Below are positions 19,996 to 29,487 of a stretch of DNA of 64,000 nucleotides, one piece after another. Numbering within the stretch: the first letter of the stretch is position 1; each line of letters opens with the position of its first letter. The DNA is from Acidobacteriota bacterium. GTDB taxonomy: Bacteria; Acidobacteriota; Terriglobia; UBA7540. A program made the translations under genes and the position numbers. The notes under the pieces were generated by a model. It was not told the origin of the DNA and searched no databases. It worked only from the letters and a program-made list of their open reading frames with translations. The DNA lies in the NCBI GenBank assembly GCA_902812465.1, contig CADDZE010000016.1:1-64000 (forward strand), read 5' to 3'.

Positions 19996-21252
19996 TCAAT
20001 AGACGCTGCGGTGCTGCACGGTTCCTTTGCTTGCGAGGGAGAAGCGCGGCTCCGTGGCGCCACCCTGGATGAGGCGGGCGCAGACGTACTCGCCGACCGA
20101 AGGCCCGTGTTTGAATCCGTGTCCGGATCCGCCGCCAACCAGCCAGACATTCTCGAAGTCGGGGTGGCGGTCAATCAAAAAGTCGCCGTTCGAGGTATTC
20201 TCGTATTGGCAGACGCGCGTCTCGACAATGGGCGCGTGCTTCAAGGCGGGGAACCGCCGCGCCACGTAGCCGCGCAGCTGCTCGACGCCCTCCGGCGTGA
20301 CAGTGCGGACTCCCGTGTCGGGATCAAAGGGGGGACCATGCCTGTCCATGGCTACCTTCACGCCGCGGCTCTCGAGGTCAGGTAGGCCGTAAACTTCGTC
20401 CCCGAGGCTGATCCAGGCCGGCATCGCCGGCGGGGCGAACCGTGGATCTCCGGCAGGCGGCCCGAAGAAGTAAACCTCCTGGCGCGTGGGGAAGATGCGC
20501 TCACCCAATAGGCCAGGAAAGAGTTTGGGCAGCCAGGGCCCGCAAGCGAACACGAAGGTACCCGCATGAGCTTCGCCTTCCGGTTGCATCGAGATGGACG
20601 CCAGCCGGCCGGGGCCCCGCGGGGGCTTCACCCAGGCACTCCTGTATTCGACAGCGTGCTTGGCCGCTTCTTCCACCACCGCCTGCACGGCGCGACGCGC
20701 CATCAACACACCAGAATCGAGCTCGAGCAACCCCCAGGCGACGTCGGCGAAGTCGAACTGCGGATAACGCCTTTCGAGTTCCGAGCGCGACAGTCGTTCG
20801 TAGGGCACGCCGAGCCTTTCAAACACCGCTTGGTTCTGCTGATTGTAGGGATCGTGCTCGCGCGCCAGCCACAAGACGCCGGTAGGATAGAAGAGCCGTT
20901 GGCCAGCGCGGGCCAAGAGGCTCTGCCACGCTGGCAGGGCCTGCCGCGCCCAGCGCGAGTACAGCTCGTCGGGGCCGTAGCCAGCGCGGATGATGCGCGA
21001 CTCACCGCCTGAGCTTGCGCGGCTGTTCGCCGGGCCATAGGCGTCCACCAAAAGCACCTTTTGGCCCGCTTGCTGCAGCCGGTGCGCCGTCCAGGCGCCG
21101 AAGCACCCCGCGCCGACTACGGCTACATCATAGGTTTTGCCAGCCAAACCTAGTGTTCCTTTCCTGGCAGACGTACCGGCACCTGCCGGCCTAACCAGCA
21201 TTGCGCTCGCCAAGGACCTCAAAAACCTGCGGCGGTTGCGTGGCAAGGACAC
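19996..21252 (-). CDS. FAD-dependent sarcosine/N-methyl amino acid oxidase family protein, Tat-exported
   Basis: This 418-residue flavoprotein resembles monomeric sarcosine oxidase or N-methyltryptophan oxidase, which oxidise N-methyl amino acids and release H2O2. The N-terminus NRRRFLRSLASAM looks like a Tat signal. VAVVGAGCFGAWTAHRLQQA binds ADP. RVCQYENTSNGDFLIDRHP holds the cysteine equivalent to the one that covalently binds FAD, followed by VWLVGGGSGHGFKHGPSVGE. The start is GTG at 21252, with only a weak ribosome site. It follows a small secreted protein gene by 15 bases. Export of such an oxidase is unusual. Confidence 0.85.
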   Translation of the reverse strand: MSLPRNRRRFLRSLASAMLVRPAGAGTSARKGTLGLAGKTYDVAVVGAGCFGAWTAHRLQQAGQKVLLVDAYGPANSRASSGGESRIIRAGYGPDELYSRWARQALPAWQSLLARAGQRLFYPTGVLWLAREHDPYNQQNQAVFERLGVPYERLSRSELERRYPQFDFADVAWGLLELDSGVLMARRAVQAVVEEAAKHAVEYRSAWVKPPRGPGRLASISMQPEGEAHAGTFVFACGPWLPKLFPGLLGERIFPTRQEVYFFGPPAGDPRFAPPAMPAWISLGDEVYGLPDLESRGVKVAMDRHGPPFDPDTGVRTVTPEGVEQLRGYVARRFPALKHAPIVETRVCQYENTSNGDFLIDRHPDFENVWLVGGGSGHGFKHGPSVGEYVCARLIQGGATEPRFSLASKGTVQHRSVY

Positions 21253-21267
21253 TTTGCACCGCGGCGA

Positions 21268-21651
21268 TCATTCCAGCTCGATCCTCTGGCCCACCACCTC
21301 GCCGCTCTCCGCCAGGCGGCCCTCTACCCTGACCCGCACTCCTACTTTCAGGTCTTCAGCTGAGCCGCTGCTCCCGTCGCGGTGTCTGATTTCCGTCTTT
21401 TCCGTGTGGGTAACGTGGAAGATGATCTTCCCTTCCGTGTTCACGGTCAGCCGGCCCGGCTGAACCTCAGTGATCTTGCCTTCCAGGGTGAAGTTCGTCT
21501 CCTCAGAAGATGGCTGAGCCCAGGTGCCGTGCGGCACGGGCGCGACGAAGGCGAGCGATATCCCTAAGGCGAAGATCAACCTAGTTCTCCGCCGGTATCG
21601 AGCGCGGCTCCGACGATAGCCGTGCCAGCTCGTCGAAACGTGAGGACTCAT
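21268..21651 (-). CDS. small secreted OB-fold-like protein (DUF5666-like)
   Basis: A 127-residue protein with a basic N-terminus, one hydrophobic segment ending in AVPHGTWAQ-like signal sequence, and a beta-rich domain (FTLEGKITEVQPGRLTVN, VGVRVRVEGRLAESGEVVGQRIEL). The pattern resembles DUF5666 repeats, which are small OB-like modules. The ATG overlaps the alaS stop (ATGA), giving strong evidence of coupling; a later start closer to the hydrophobic segment is possible. Function unknown. Confidence 0.7.
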   Translation of the reverse strand: MSPHVSTSWHGYRRSRARYRRRTRLIFALGISLAFVAPVPHGTWAQPSSEETNFTLEGKITEVQPGRLTVNTEGKIIFHVTHTEKTEIRHRDGSSGSAEDLKVGVRVRVEGRLAESGEVVGQRIELE

Positions 21652-24359
21652 AGCATTTCCTCCACAATACCCGGCACCGCGGCCAGCGATTCATCGAGCT
21701 TCGCGGCGTTTTTTCCGCCCGCCTCCGCCAGGTCCTTGCGGCCCCCGCCACTGCCTTCGACAATCGCAGCAGCGGCTTTGACGATCCTCCCCGCGTCCAG
21801 CCGGCTGGTGAGGTCCTTGGTCACGCCCGCCACCAGCGAGACGCGACCATCCGCGGCGCTGCCCAGCACGATGACCCCCGATTGAAGGCGCCCCCGCAAG
21901 TTATCGATCATCTGCCGCATCGCATGGCGGTCCGTCACGTCGACCCGGGCGGCCAGGACGCGGACGCCTTTGACTTCTTTCACCTGCTGCAGCAGGTCGC
22001 CCGCCGCGGCCGCCGCACGCTCAAGCTGTTGCGCTTCCAGCTGGCGGCGCAGCTTCTTCTCAGACTCCGCCAGCTTCTCTGCCGCCTCCAGCAACTCATC
22101 CGGTTTGGCGCGGAGAGCCTCTGAAAGGAGTGTCAACGTCTGGCTGGCCCGGCGCAGGTGTTCCAAGACGGCTAGGCCCGTGACAGCTTCGATGCGCCGT
22201 GTTCCGGCGGAAACGCTCCCCTCGGAGACCAACTTGAACAGGCCGATTTCCCCAGTGCGCTTCACATGGGTTCCGCCACAAAGCTCCTTCGAAAACGAGC
22301 CATCGTCAACGGAGACTACGCGCACGCGGTCGCCGTACTTTTCACCGAAGAGCGCCATGGCCCCCGAAGCCAGTGCCGAGTCGAGATCCATGACCTCCGT
22401 GCGCACTTCTTCATTGCGCAACACATGTTCGTTCACCAGGTCTTCAATATCAAGCAGGTCTTGCGCGTCGAGCGCGGCGTAGTGGGTGAAGTCGAAGCGC
22501 AGGCGGTCCGGCGCGACGAGTGAGCCGGCCTGCTTCACCTGCGTGCCGAGTTCGTGGCGCAGCGCGGCATGGAGCAGGTGCGTCGCTGTGTGATTGCGGC
22601 GGATGGCGTCGCGGCGCTCGCGGTCGATTTGGGCCGTCAGCGAATCGCCCACGCCCAGGGCGGGTTCCGCCACCCAGTGCACCTTATGGGCGATCAGGCC
22701 GCTGATGGGACAGTAGGTATCGTCCACGGTGGCTACCACCTCGCCGCCGGCGAGGAAGCGACCGGTGTCCCCCACTTGGCCGCCAGCTTCGGCATAGAAG
22801 GGAGTGCGATCGAGAATCACCTCGAACCGGCCGCCCACAGCAGTCCTTTCCACCGTCTTACCGTTCTGAACGATCGCCAGGATCCGGCAACCCTCCAGGG
22901 TAACGTGCTCCCGGTCGAAAGTATTGGCGAGGTTGCCCAGCTTTTCGGCTAGGGCCTGGTAGACGGGCAAGGCCAGCTTTTTCTCTGCTCCTTTCCAACT
23001 GGCGCGGGCGCGCTCGCGCTGGCGGCGCATTTCCGCCTCGTAACCATCCCAATCCACGGCCAGGCCGTAGTTCTGCACAATACTCTGGACGAAGTCTGGA
23101 CGTAGTCCGTAGGTGTCGTGGAGTTTGAAGAGTTCCTGCCCCGGAATGCGTCCGCTCCCTCCACGCTGTCCGCGCCGCTCGCGAACCCATTCCCCGAAAG
23201 TAAGCGGTGGCCCTTGCTCCACGCTCACCAGCGCACGATTCAGTTGTTCGAGGCCCAGGCGGGTGGTGTGCGCATAGCGGCCTTCTTCTGTCTTGATCGC
23301 TCTCGCCACGTGATGGGCCGTCTCGAGCAAATGCGGATAGGCCTCCTTCATCAGGTCCACCACCTTCCCGGATAGCTTAAACAGGAAGGGCTCACTTAAG
23401 CCCAGGGTCTGGCCGTGGTAGAGCGCGCGGCGCATGATGAGTCGGAGCACATAGCCGCGGCCCTCGTTAGAAGGAAGCACGCCGTCGGAAATCAGGAAGG
23501 TGGCGGCGCGGGAGTGGTCGGCAATGATCCGCAGCGAAACATCGGTATCGCCGCCGCCGCCGTACTCCAGACCCGCCAGGCTGGCGGCCTCTTCGATCAG
23601 CGGCTGGAACAAATCCGTGTCGAAATTCGAAATCTTCCCCTGCAGGACGGCGGCCAGGCGCTCCAAGCCCGCACCCGTGTCCACGCAGGGATTGGGCAGG
23701 GGGGTCAGCACACCGTGCTCGTCACGGTTGTACTGCATGAACACGAGGTTCCAAAGCTCGACGTAGCGGCCGCAATCGCAAGGGAACGCGCAGTCGGGGT
23801 GGCCCAGGTCACTGGCTGCTGGGCCCAGGTCGTAGTGGATTTCGGAACAGGGCCCACACGGCCCGGTGTCGCCCATCGCCCAGAAGTTGTCCTTCTCGTC
23901 CAGGCGAGCGATGCGGTCGCGGGGTACGCCTACGTCACCAGCCCATATTTCCGCGGCCTCGCCATCCTCCCGGAAAACGGTGACGTAGAGCTTCTCCCGG
24001 GGAATAGCGAAGTCCTTCGTGACCAGCTCCCAGGCCCAGGGAATAGCTTCCTTCTTGAAGTAATCGCCGAAGGAGAAATTTCCCAGCATCTCGAAAAAGG
24101 TGTGGTGCCGCGCGGTGCGGCCCACTTGCTCGAGATCATTGTGCTTGCCGCCGGCGCGCACACACTTCTGCACTGAGCAGGCGCGGGTGTAGTCGCGCTT
24201 CTCGAGACCCAGAAACACGTCCTTGAACTGGTTCATCCCCGCGTTGGTAAAGAGCAGGGTAGGGTCGTTGGCCGGCACTAACGAGGATGAAGGCACAACG
24301 CGGTGGCCGCGGGCCTCGAAGAAACTCAGAAAGCGGCTGCGAATCTCATTGGAACGCAT
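21648..24359 (-). CDS. alaS: alanine--tRNA ligase
   Basis: AlaRS charges tRNA-Ala and edits Ser/Gly errors. The 903-residue protein has the class II catalytic core (RSRFLSFFEARGHRVVPSSS, FTNAGMNQFKDVFLG), the tRNA-recognition region, the editing domain with HTATHLLHAALR and the zinc-ligand CGGTHVKRTGE, and a C-terminal DHHA1 domain. The ATG at 24359 gives the usual N-terminus; upstream in-frame residues have no family similarity. Its stop overlaps the start of the next gene by 3 bases, and recX is upstream, a frequent recX-alaS arrangement. Confidence 0.97.
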   Translation of the reverse strand: MRSNEIRSRFLSFFEARGHRVVPSSSLVPANDPTLLFTNAGMNQFKDVFLGLEKRDYTRACSVQKCVRAGGKHNDLEQVGRTARHHTFFEMLGNFSFGDYFKKEAIPWAWELVTKDFAIPREKLYVTVFREDGEAAEIWAGDVGVPRDRIARLDEKDNFWAMGDTGPCGPCSEIHYDLGPAASDLGHPDCAFPCDCGRYVELWNLVFMQYNRDEHGVLTPLPNPCVDTGAGLERLAAVLQGKISNFDTDLFQPLIEEAASLAGLEYGGGGDTDVSLRIIADHSRAATFLISDGVLPSNEGRGYVLRLIMRRALYHGQTLGLSEPFLFKLSGKVVDLMKEAYPHLLETAHHVARAIKTEEGRYAHTTRLGLEQLNRALVSVEQGPPLTFGEWVRERRGQRGGSGRIPGQELFKLHDTYGLRPDFVQSIVQNYGLAVDWDGYEAEMRRQRERARASWKGAEKKLALPVYQALAEKLGNLANTFDREHVTLEGCRILAIVQNGKTVERTAVGGRFEVILDRTPFYAEAGGQVGDTGRFLAGGEVVATVDDTYCPISGLIAHKVHWVAEPALGVGDSLTAQIDRERRDAIRRNHTATHLLHAALRHELGTQVKQAGSLVAPDRLRFDFTHYAALDAQDLLDIEDLVNEHVLRNEEVRTEVMDLDSALASGAMALFGEKYGDRVRVVSVDDGSFSKELCGGTHVKRTGEIGLFKLVSEGSVSAGTRRIEAVTGLAVLEHLRRASQTLTLLSEALRAKPDELLEAAEKLAESEKKLRRQLEAQQLERAAAAAGDLLQQVKEVKGVRVLAARVDVTDRHAMRQMIDNLRGRLQSGVIVLGSAADGRVSLVAGVTKDLTSRLDAGRIVKAAAAIVEGSGGGRKDLAEAGGKNAAKLDESLAAVPGIVEEML

Positions 24360-24559
24360 GCGTGAATGATCTGTCCTTCGCTCTAGATTCCGAACCGCCC
24401 GCAACTCCGCTGCAATTCCTAACTCCGGCGGAGGGTAAGCGAGCGGGAACGCCTTCAGCCTGACCGCGCACAAGGCATCATGGCCGGAAGGCTCGCGCCG
24501 TCGCGCGTCTTGGCGGTTCCACTGGCTGGCCCAGGAACACGCACTTCAGAACTCATTAT

Positions 24560-25093
24560 TCAGACGTCGCCATCCACTATGCGCCTCAATTCCGGCCGTT
24601 CCCGCACCGCCTTCATGATATCACCCGGCCGGAATCCCAGGCGCGCCAGGCTCTGGCAAAGGGAGGCGAGGCGGGCGCGGCTGAGTGGCCGGCGGAGGGC
24701 ACGAAGCTTCTTATCCAGGGCGCGCTGCAGGGATTCGCTCTCGTCGGTCTCTTCGAAGGCACGGTCGAGGGCGGCATCGATTGCCTGGTAGTCGACCAGC
24801 TGGGCCTTCAGCTCGCGCGCGATGCGCGCCCGTCCGAAGCCGCGGTGGCGGGCGAGGGAGGAGGCATACTGCTCGGCGAACTTCTGGTCGTCGAGCAGGC
24901 CCAACTCGCGCAGCCGGGTGATGGCCTGCCGCGTGGCCGGGCCGCCGCCGAACTTGCGCTCCAGAGCGCGGCGCATTCCAGCTACCGAATAGGGGCGTCG
25001 GGCCAGCATACGCAGCGCCGCCTGTAGGGGGTGCGGAGGGGTTTGAGGTGAGGGCGGGGAGGACTTGCGACGGCCTGGGTCAGCTGCTCGCAA
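24560..25093 (-). CDS. recX: RecA regulator RecX
   Basis: RecX binds RecA filaments and limits recombination. This 177-residue protein has three-helix RecX repeats, seen in LQAALRMLARRPYSVAGMRRAL, LRELGLLDDQKFAEQYASS and LARHRGFGRARIARELKAQ. It starts with TTG at 25093, overlapping the end of pilT by 14 bases; homology begins near residue 24. No recA is in the window. Confidence 0.92.
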   Translation of the reverse strand: MRAADPGRRKSSPPSPQTPPHPLQAALRMLARRPYSVAGMRRALERKFGGGPATRQAITRLRELGLLDDQKFAEQYASSLARHRGFGRARIARELKAQLVDYQAIDAALDRAFEETDESESLQRALDKKLRALRRPLSRARLASLCQSLARLGFRPGDIMKAVRERPELRRIVDGDV

Positions 25094-26222
25094 AACGGTC
25101 GCTGCGGGACTTAGCGGCCCGCTCCATCTCCTCGCGGGCTACGTCAGCGGTGCTGCGGATACCCGCCAGGCGCAGCTTGAGCTCGTCCGGGTTGGACGCA
25201 CGCAGCAGCGCCTCCTCCAGGGTAATCAGCCCCTGGGTGTAAAGATCATACAGCGACTGGTCGAAGGTCTGCATGCCGTACTGTGAGGTGCCTTGGGCGA
25301 TCGCATCCCGGATGAGGCGAGTCTTTTCCGGATTGACAATGCAGTCGCGGATATATTCCGTGGAGATCAGCACCTCGGCGGCCGGCACACGCCCGATGCC
25401 GTCCGATTTGCGCACCAGGCGCTGGGAGATGATGCCCTTCAGGGTGGAGGCCAGCTGGAGGCGGATCTGCTTTTGGTCGGGAGGCGGAAAGGCGGCAATG
25501 ATGCGCTGGATGGTCTCGGCGGCGTCCAGGGTGTGGAGAGTCGAGAGCACCAAGTGGCCGGTTTCGGCGGCTTGCAGCGCAGTGGCGATGGTTTCAAGAT
25601 CACGCATCTCGCCCACCAGGATCACGTCCGGGTCCTGCCGCAAGGCAGAGCGTAAGGCAGCGCCGAAACTTGGAGTATCCACCTCCACCTCACGCTGATT
25701 GATCAGCCCTTTCTTGTCGCGATGGAGGAACTCGATGGGATCCTCGATGGTGATGATGTGGTCCGGCCGCGTCGAATTGATGCGCTCGATCATGGCGGCC
25801 AGCGTCGTCGACTTGCCGCTACCGGTGGTACCGGTCACCAGGATCAGGCCGCGCCGCTCGTCGCAGAGCTTGGCTACCACTTTCGGCAGGTGGAGCTCAT
25901 CCAGGTTCAGCACTAGACCCGGGATCAGGCGGATGGCCATGGCGATGGTACCGCGCTGCTGGAAGACGTTGATGCGGAAGCGGCCCAGGCCAGCAACCGC
26001 ATAGGCCAGGTCCAGCTCGGTGGTCTCCTTGAGCTTCTGCTTCTGGCGGTTGGTCATAATGCTGAACGCCATGTTCCCCAATTCTTCGACGCTGAGGCGG
26101 GGAAACTGAGTGAGGGGATGCAGCTCCCCGTCGATGCGGAGATAAGGGTAGTTGCCAACCTTGAGGTGGAGGTCGGAAGCCCGCCTGTCTGCGGCAGCAT
26201 GAAGCAGTTCGTCGATGGTCAT
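25080..26222 (-). CDS. pilT: type IV pilus retraction ATPase PilT
   Basis: PilT is the hexameric cytoplasmic ATPase that depolymerises type IV pili for twitching motility. The 380-residue protein has the N-terminal PAS-like domain (MTIDELLHAAADRRASDLHL), Walker A GTTGSGKST (131-139), ITIEDPIEFLH (Asp box), a Walker B near LRQDPDVILVGEMRDLET and the His box HLVLSTLHT. The AIRLIP segment is typical of PilT/PilU. The ATG at 26222 has GAGAGGT upstream. No other pilus genes are here, so the system is encoded elsewhere. Confidence 0.93.
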   Translation of the reverse strand: MTIDELLHAAADRRASDLHLKVGNYPYLRIDGELHPLTQFPRLSVEELGNMAFSIMTNRQKQKLKETTELDLAYAVAGLGRFRINVFQQRGTIAMAIRLIPGLVLNLDELHLPKVVAKLCDERRGLILVTGTTGSGKSTTLAAMIERINSTRPDHIITIEDPIEFLHRDKKGLINQREVEVDTPSFGAALRSALRQDPDVILVGEMRDLETIATALQAAETGHLVLSTLHTLDAAETIQRIIAAFPPPDQKQIRLQLASTLKGIISQRLVRKSDGIGRVPAAEVLISTEYIRDCIVNPEKTRLIRDAIAQGTSQYGMQTFDQSLYDLYTQGLITLEEALLRASNPDELKLRLAGIRSTADVAREEMERAAKSRSDRFASS

Positions 26223-26477
26223 GGGTAACCTCTCGGGATTCGGCCTACAACAAAGTAACACTTGTGCTGTCTGTTGTCAAATAAGTTAATGGTTGGCGGG
26301 GAGGACAAGCCAAACTTTTTCTTCGATCGTCCGCCGCCGCGATCGTTGTAAACGGATGTCAGCCTTCGACCAGCTTCGAGTCCCGGCAAAAGGTGATTTT
26401 GACGAAGCGAACCGGAAAAGTGCTTGAAAATAAAGGATCGGGCCTGCGGCGGAGTGGTCGAAATGCGGGCGCTGAGG

Positions 26478-26483
26478 TATGCT
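26478..26483 (+). promoter_or_regulatory. possible tldD -10 box
   Basis: TATGCT lies 17 bases after TGGTCG (26455-26460), so a transcript would begin near 26490, right at the hairpin before tldD. Only weakly supported. Confidence 0.3.
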
Positions 26484-26491
26484 GAAATACA

Positions 26492-26510
26492 CAGGGTGAG
26501 GCTCACCCTG
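26492..26510 (+). promoter_or_regulatory. perfect hairpin in tldD leader
   Basis: CAGGGTGAG (26492-26500) and CTCACCCTG (26502-26510) are exact reverse complements around one G, ending 10 bases before the tldD ATG. It could mask the ribosome site or be a protein-binding operator. Confidence 0.55.
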
Positions 26511-26520
26511 GGAATCGCCT

Positions 26521-27975
26521 ATGGAAATCGCCGATCGATTCTTCTTCGAGCGTTACGGCCTGACGTCGGCCGACCTCGAGCGGCTGCTGGCCGCGGCGCT
26601 GTCGGAGGGGGGCGATTACGCCGATCTCTACTTTGAGCACACCACCACCTCCTCGATCCTGGTGGACGAGTCTCTGGTGAAGAGCGCTACGGAAGGCGTC
26701 GCGGCGGGCTGCGGCGTGCGGGTGATCGCCGGCGAGCAGACGGGCTACGCTTATAGCGAGGACCTGGCCCCGGACCGTATTCTGCAAGTGGCCAAAATCG
26801 CGGCGCGAATTGCCAGCGGCCCGGCGCGGGTTTCGACCGTCGGCCTTAGGGCGGCGTCGGCCGATCACAATCTATACCCGGTGGTTCACGCACCCACCGA
26901 TCACGAACTGGGGGAGAAGCTCGAACTGGTTGCGCGGGCTGATCGCGCGGCGCGCGCCTACGACCCGCGCATCGGCCAAGTGCGGGTGACCTATGCGGAC
27001 CAGGTGCGCCACGTACTGGTTGCCGGCTCCGACGGCCGGATCGTCACCGATCGGCAACCGCTGGTGCGATTGAGCGTCTTCGCCATTGCACGGCAGAACG
27101 GACAGTCGCAATCAGGTTCGAGCGGCGCCGGCGGCCGCGTCGATCTCGACTTCTTCCAGGGCGATCACTCTCCCGAACACGTGGCGCAAGAAGCGGCGCG
27201 CCAGGCGATCGTCCAGCTCGGGGCGCGCGAGGCTCCGGCCGGAGAAATGGAAGTGGTGCTGGCTCCCGGCTGGCCAGGTATTTTGCTGCATGAGGCCGTC
27301 GGTCACGGGCTAGAGGCGGATTTCAACCGCAAGGGTGTCTCCGCCTTTAGCGGAAGGATTGGCCAGCGCGTGGCCTCTCAGCTGTGTACTGTAGTGGATG
27401 ACGGAACGCTTCCCGGCCGCCGGGGTTCGCTCAACGTGGACGATGAAGGCGAGCCCACTCGCAACACCGTGTTGATCGAGCGTGGCATCCTGCGCGGCTA
27501 CCTCGAGGACAAGCTTAGCGCTGACCTCACGCGTGCCACGCGCACCGGGAACGGGCGGCGCGAAAGTTACCAGCATATTCCCATGCCGCGCATGACCAAC
27601 ACCTACATGCTGGCCGGCCAGGATGATCCCGAGGAGATCATTCGCAGCGTCCGCCACGGGCTCTACGCCGTCTATTTCGGCGGTGGCCAGGTGGACATTA
27701 CCAGCGGCAAATTCGTTTTTTCCGCTTCGGAAGCTTACCTGATCGAGGACGGGAAAGTGACGGCGCCGGTGCGCGGCGCAACGCTGATCGGCGATGGTCC
27801 GACCGTCCTGAGGCGAGTCACGGCGGTGGGCCATGACCTGCGGCTCGATCCGGGCATCGGCACGTGCGGCAAGGAAGGTCAGAGCGTCCCCGTCGGCGTG
27901 GGGATTCCCACCATTAAGGTGAGCCGCCTGACGGTGGGCGGGACTGCGCCGCGGGCAGTTACATCGTTTCTGTAG
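26521..27975 (+). CDS. tldD: metalloprotease TldD
   Basis: TldD is the catalytic subunit of the cytoplasmic TldD/PmbA (TldE) zinc protease, which degrades unfolded peptides and in E. coli processes microcin and CcdA. The 484-residue protein has the HExxxH zinc motif H257-E-A-V-G-H262 in LLHEAVGHGLEADF, a downstream GGGQVDITSGKFVFSASEAY block and a C-terminal GIGTCGKEGQSVPVGVGIPT. pmbA follows after a 98-base gap, matching the heterodimer. There is only a weak GGGA before the ATG. Confidence 0.96.
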   Translation: MEIADRFFFERYGLTSADLERLLAAALSEGGDYADLYFEHTTTSSILVDESLVKSATEGVAAGCGVRVIAGEQTGYAYSEDLAPDRILQVAKIAARIASGPARVSTVGLRAASADHNLYPVVHAPTDHELGEKLELVARADRAARAYDPRIGQVRVTYADQVRHVLVAGSDGRIVTDRQPLVRLSVFAIARQNGQSQSGSSGAGGRVDLDFFQGDHSPEHVAQEAARQAIVQLGAREAPAGEMEVVLAPGWPGILLHEAVGHGLEADFNRKGVSAFSGRIGQRVASQLCTVVDDGTLPGRRGSLNVDDEGEPTRNTVLIERGILRGYLEDKLSADLTRATRTGNGRRESYQHIPMPRMTNTYMLAGQDDPEEIIRSVRHGLYAVYFGGGQVDITSGKFVFSASEAYLIEDGKVTAPVRGATLIGDGPTVLRRVTAVGHDLRLDPGIGTCGKEGQSVPVGVGIPTIKVSRLTVGGTAPRAVTSFL

Positions 27976-28073
27976 CGGGTTCACAACCTGGCCTCGCCTC
28001 GGGCGGTGGCGCACCCGGGAACCGAGGTCGGCCTTGCCTTGGGCTCATTTCACTCCCGCGATGGTGACCAAAG

Positions 28074-29429
28074 ATGGGTGAAGCTCAACTAGAAGAAATC
28101 GCCCAAGATCTTGTCGCGCGTGCCCTGCGTGCGGGAGCGAGCGCTGCCGATGCCACGGTGCTCGAAGGCGACGGCTTCTCCGTCACCGTGCGCATGGGCC
28201 AGATCGAGAACTTGAAAGAAGCCGCCTCCCGGGTCTTGGGGCTGCGGGTTTTCTGCGGGGCGCGCAGCGCTTCCTCGTATTCGAGCGATTTCTCGGAGGG
28301 TTCGCTCGATCGGCTCGTGGAGCGGACGCTGGCGATGGCCAGGGTTACCTCCGAGGACACTGCTAGCGGTTTGCCCGAGGAGAGCTGCTTGGGCCGATAC
28401 GGGGGTGACCTGGCTCTCTACTCCGAGGATGTGACTCGGCTTTCGACCCCGGAGCGCATCGCACTTGCCCGGCGGGCCGAGGAGGCCGCACTGGCTGTGG
28501 ATCCCCGGATTTGCAATTCGGAAGGCGCCCTATTCAGCTCCACGGTGGGACAGAAGGCTTACGCCAACTCTCTGGGATTTGCAGCCAGCTACCGCGCTTC
28601 GCATTGTGCCCTCTCGGTGACGCCTATTGCGCAGAACGGCGACCAGCGCATGCAACGGGATGGCTGGTACACCGTAGCCCGCTCGGTGGCGGGTCTTGAA
28701 AGCGCCGAAAGGGTGGGGCGGACAGCGGCGGCGAGAGCGCTGCGCCGCCTGGGCGCCCGCAAGGTGCCAACATGCCAGGTGCCGGTCATTTTCGATTCCG
28801 AGACTGCCCCTTCCTTGCTCGGCCACATCTTCGAGGCCGTGCGCGGCGACGCGATCTATCGCAGCGCCTCGTTTCTGACCGGCCGGCTCCACCAGAAAGT
28901 CGCGGGAGAGAATGTGACCGTGGTGGATGATGGGTTGCGCCGCGGAGGGTTCGGCTCGCGCCCCTTTGACGATGAAGGCGTCCCGCCGTCGGTCACTCCG
29001 GTCATCGAAAACGGGGTCCTTCGCAACCATCTGCTGAACAGCTACGCTGCACGCAAACTTAATCTGCGCACCACCGGCAACGCGTCCCGCGGCGTGGCCG
29101 GGCCTCCGGGTGTCGGCCCCAAGAACTTCTATCTGGCGCCGGGTGATACAGCACCAGAGGACATCGTGCGCTCGGTCAAGAGCGGCCTCTATGTGACCGA
29201 GCTGATTGGGTTCGGGGTTAACATAGTGACCGGCGATTACTCACGTGGCGCCGCCGGCTTGTGGATCGAAAACGGAGAGTTCGCCTTCCCGGTCGAGGAG
29301 GTGACCATTGCCGGCCGCCTTCAGGATATGCTGAACCACATCGCCCTCATTGGTTCTGACCTCGAGTTCCGCGGGGCTATCGCCTCGCCGACGATTCTGG
29401 TCGAGGGGCTGACGGTGGCGGGCATCTAA
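28074..29429 (+). CDS. pmbA: TldD/PmbA family protein, PmbA (TldE) partner subunit
   Basis: PmbA (TldE) pairs with TldD to form the protease but lacks the zinc motif. This 451-residue protein aligns in pattern with TldD (GRLHQKVAGENVTVVDDGL, FDDEGVPPSVTPVIENGVL, NFYLAPGDTAPEDIVRSVKSGLYV, FGVNIVTGDYSRGAAGLWIENG). The position of HExxxH holds LLGHIFEAVRG, so the zinc-binding site is absent, as expected. It is adjacent to tldD. Confidence 0.94.
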   Translation: MGEAQLEEIAQDLVARALRAGASAADATVLEGDGFSVTVRMGQIENLKEAASRVLGLRVFCGARSASSYSSDFSEGSLDRLVERTLAMARVTSEDTASGLPEESCLGRYGGDLALYSEDVTRLSTPERIALARRAEEAALAVDPRICNSEGALFSSTVGQKAYANSLGFAASYRASHCALSVTPIAQNGDQRMQRDGWYTVARSVAGLESAERVGRTAAARALRRLGARKVPTCQVPVIFDSETAPSLLGHIFEAVRGDAIYRSASFLTGRLHQKVAGENVTVVDDGLRRGGFGSRPFDDEGVPPSVTPVIENGVLRNHLLNSYAARKLNLRTTGNASRGVAGPPGVGPKNFYLAPGDTAPEDIVRSVKSGLYVTELIGFGVNIVTGDYSRGAAGLWIENGEFAFPVEEVTIAGRLQDMLNHIALIGSDLEFRGAIASPTILVEGLTVAGI

Positions 29430-29487
29430 GATTCGAAACTGAGAGTCGAAATTTGGCTGGCAAAGCACTGCGGGGATTCGAATTCAG

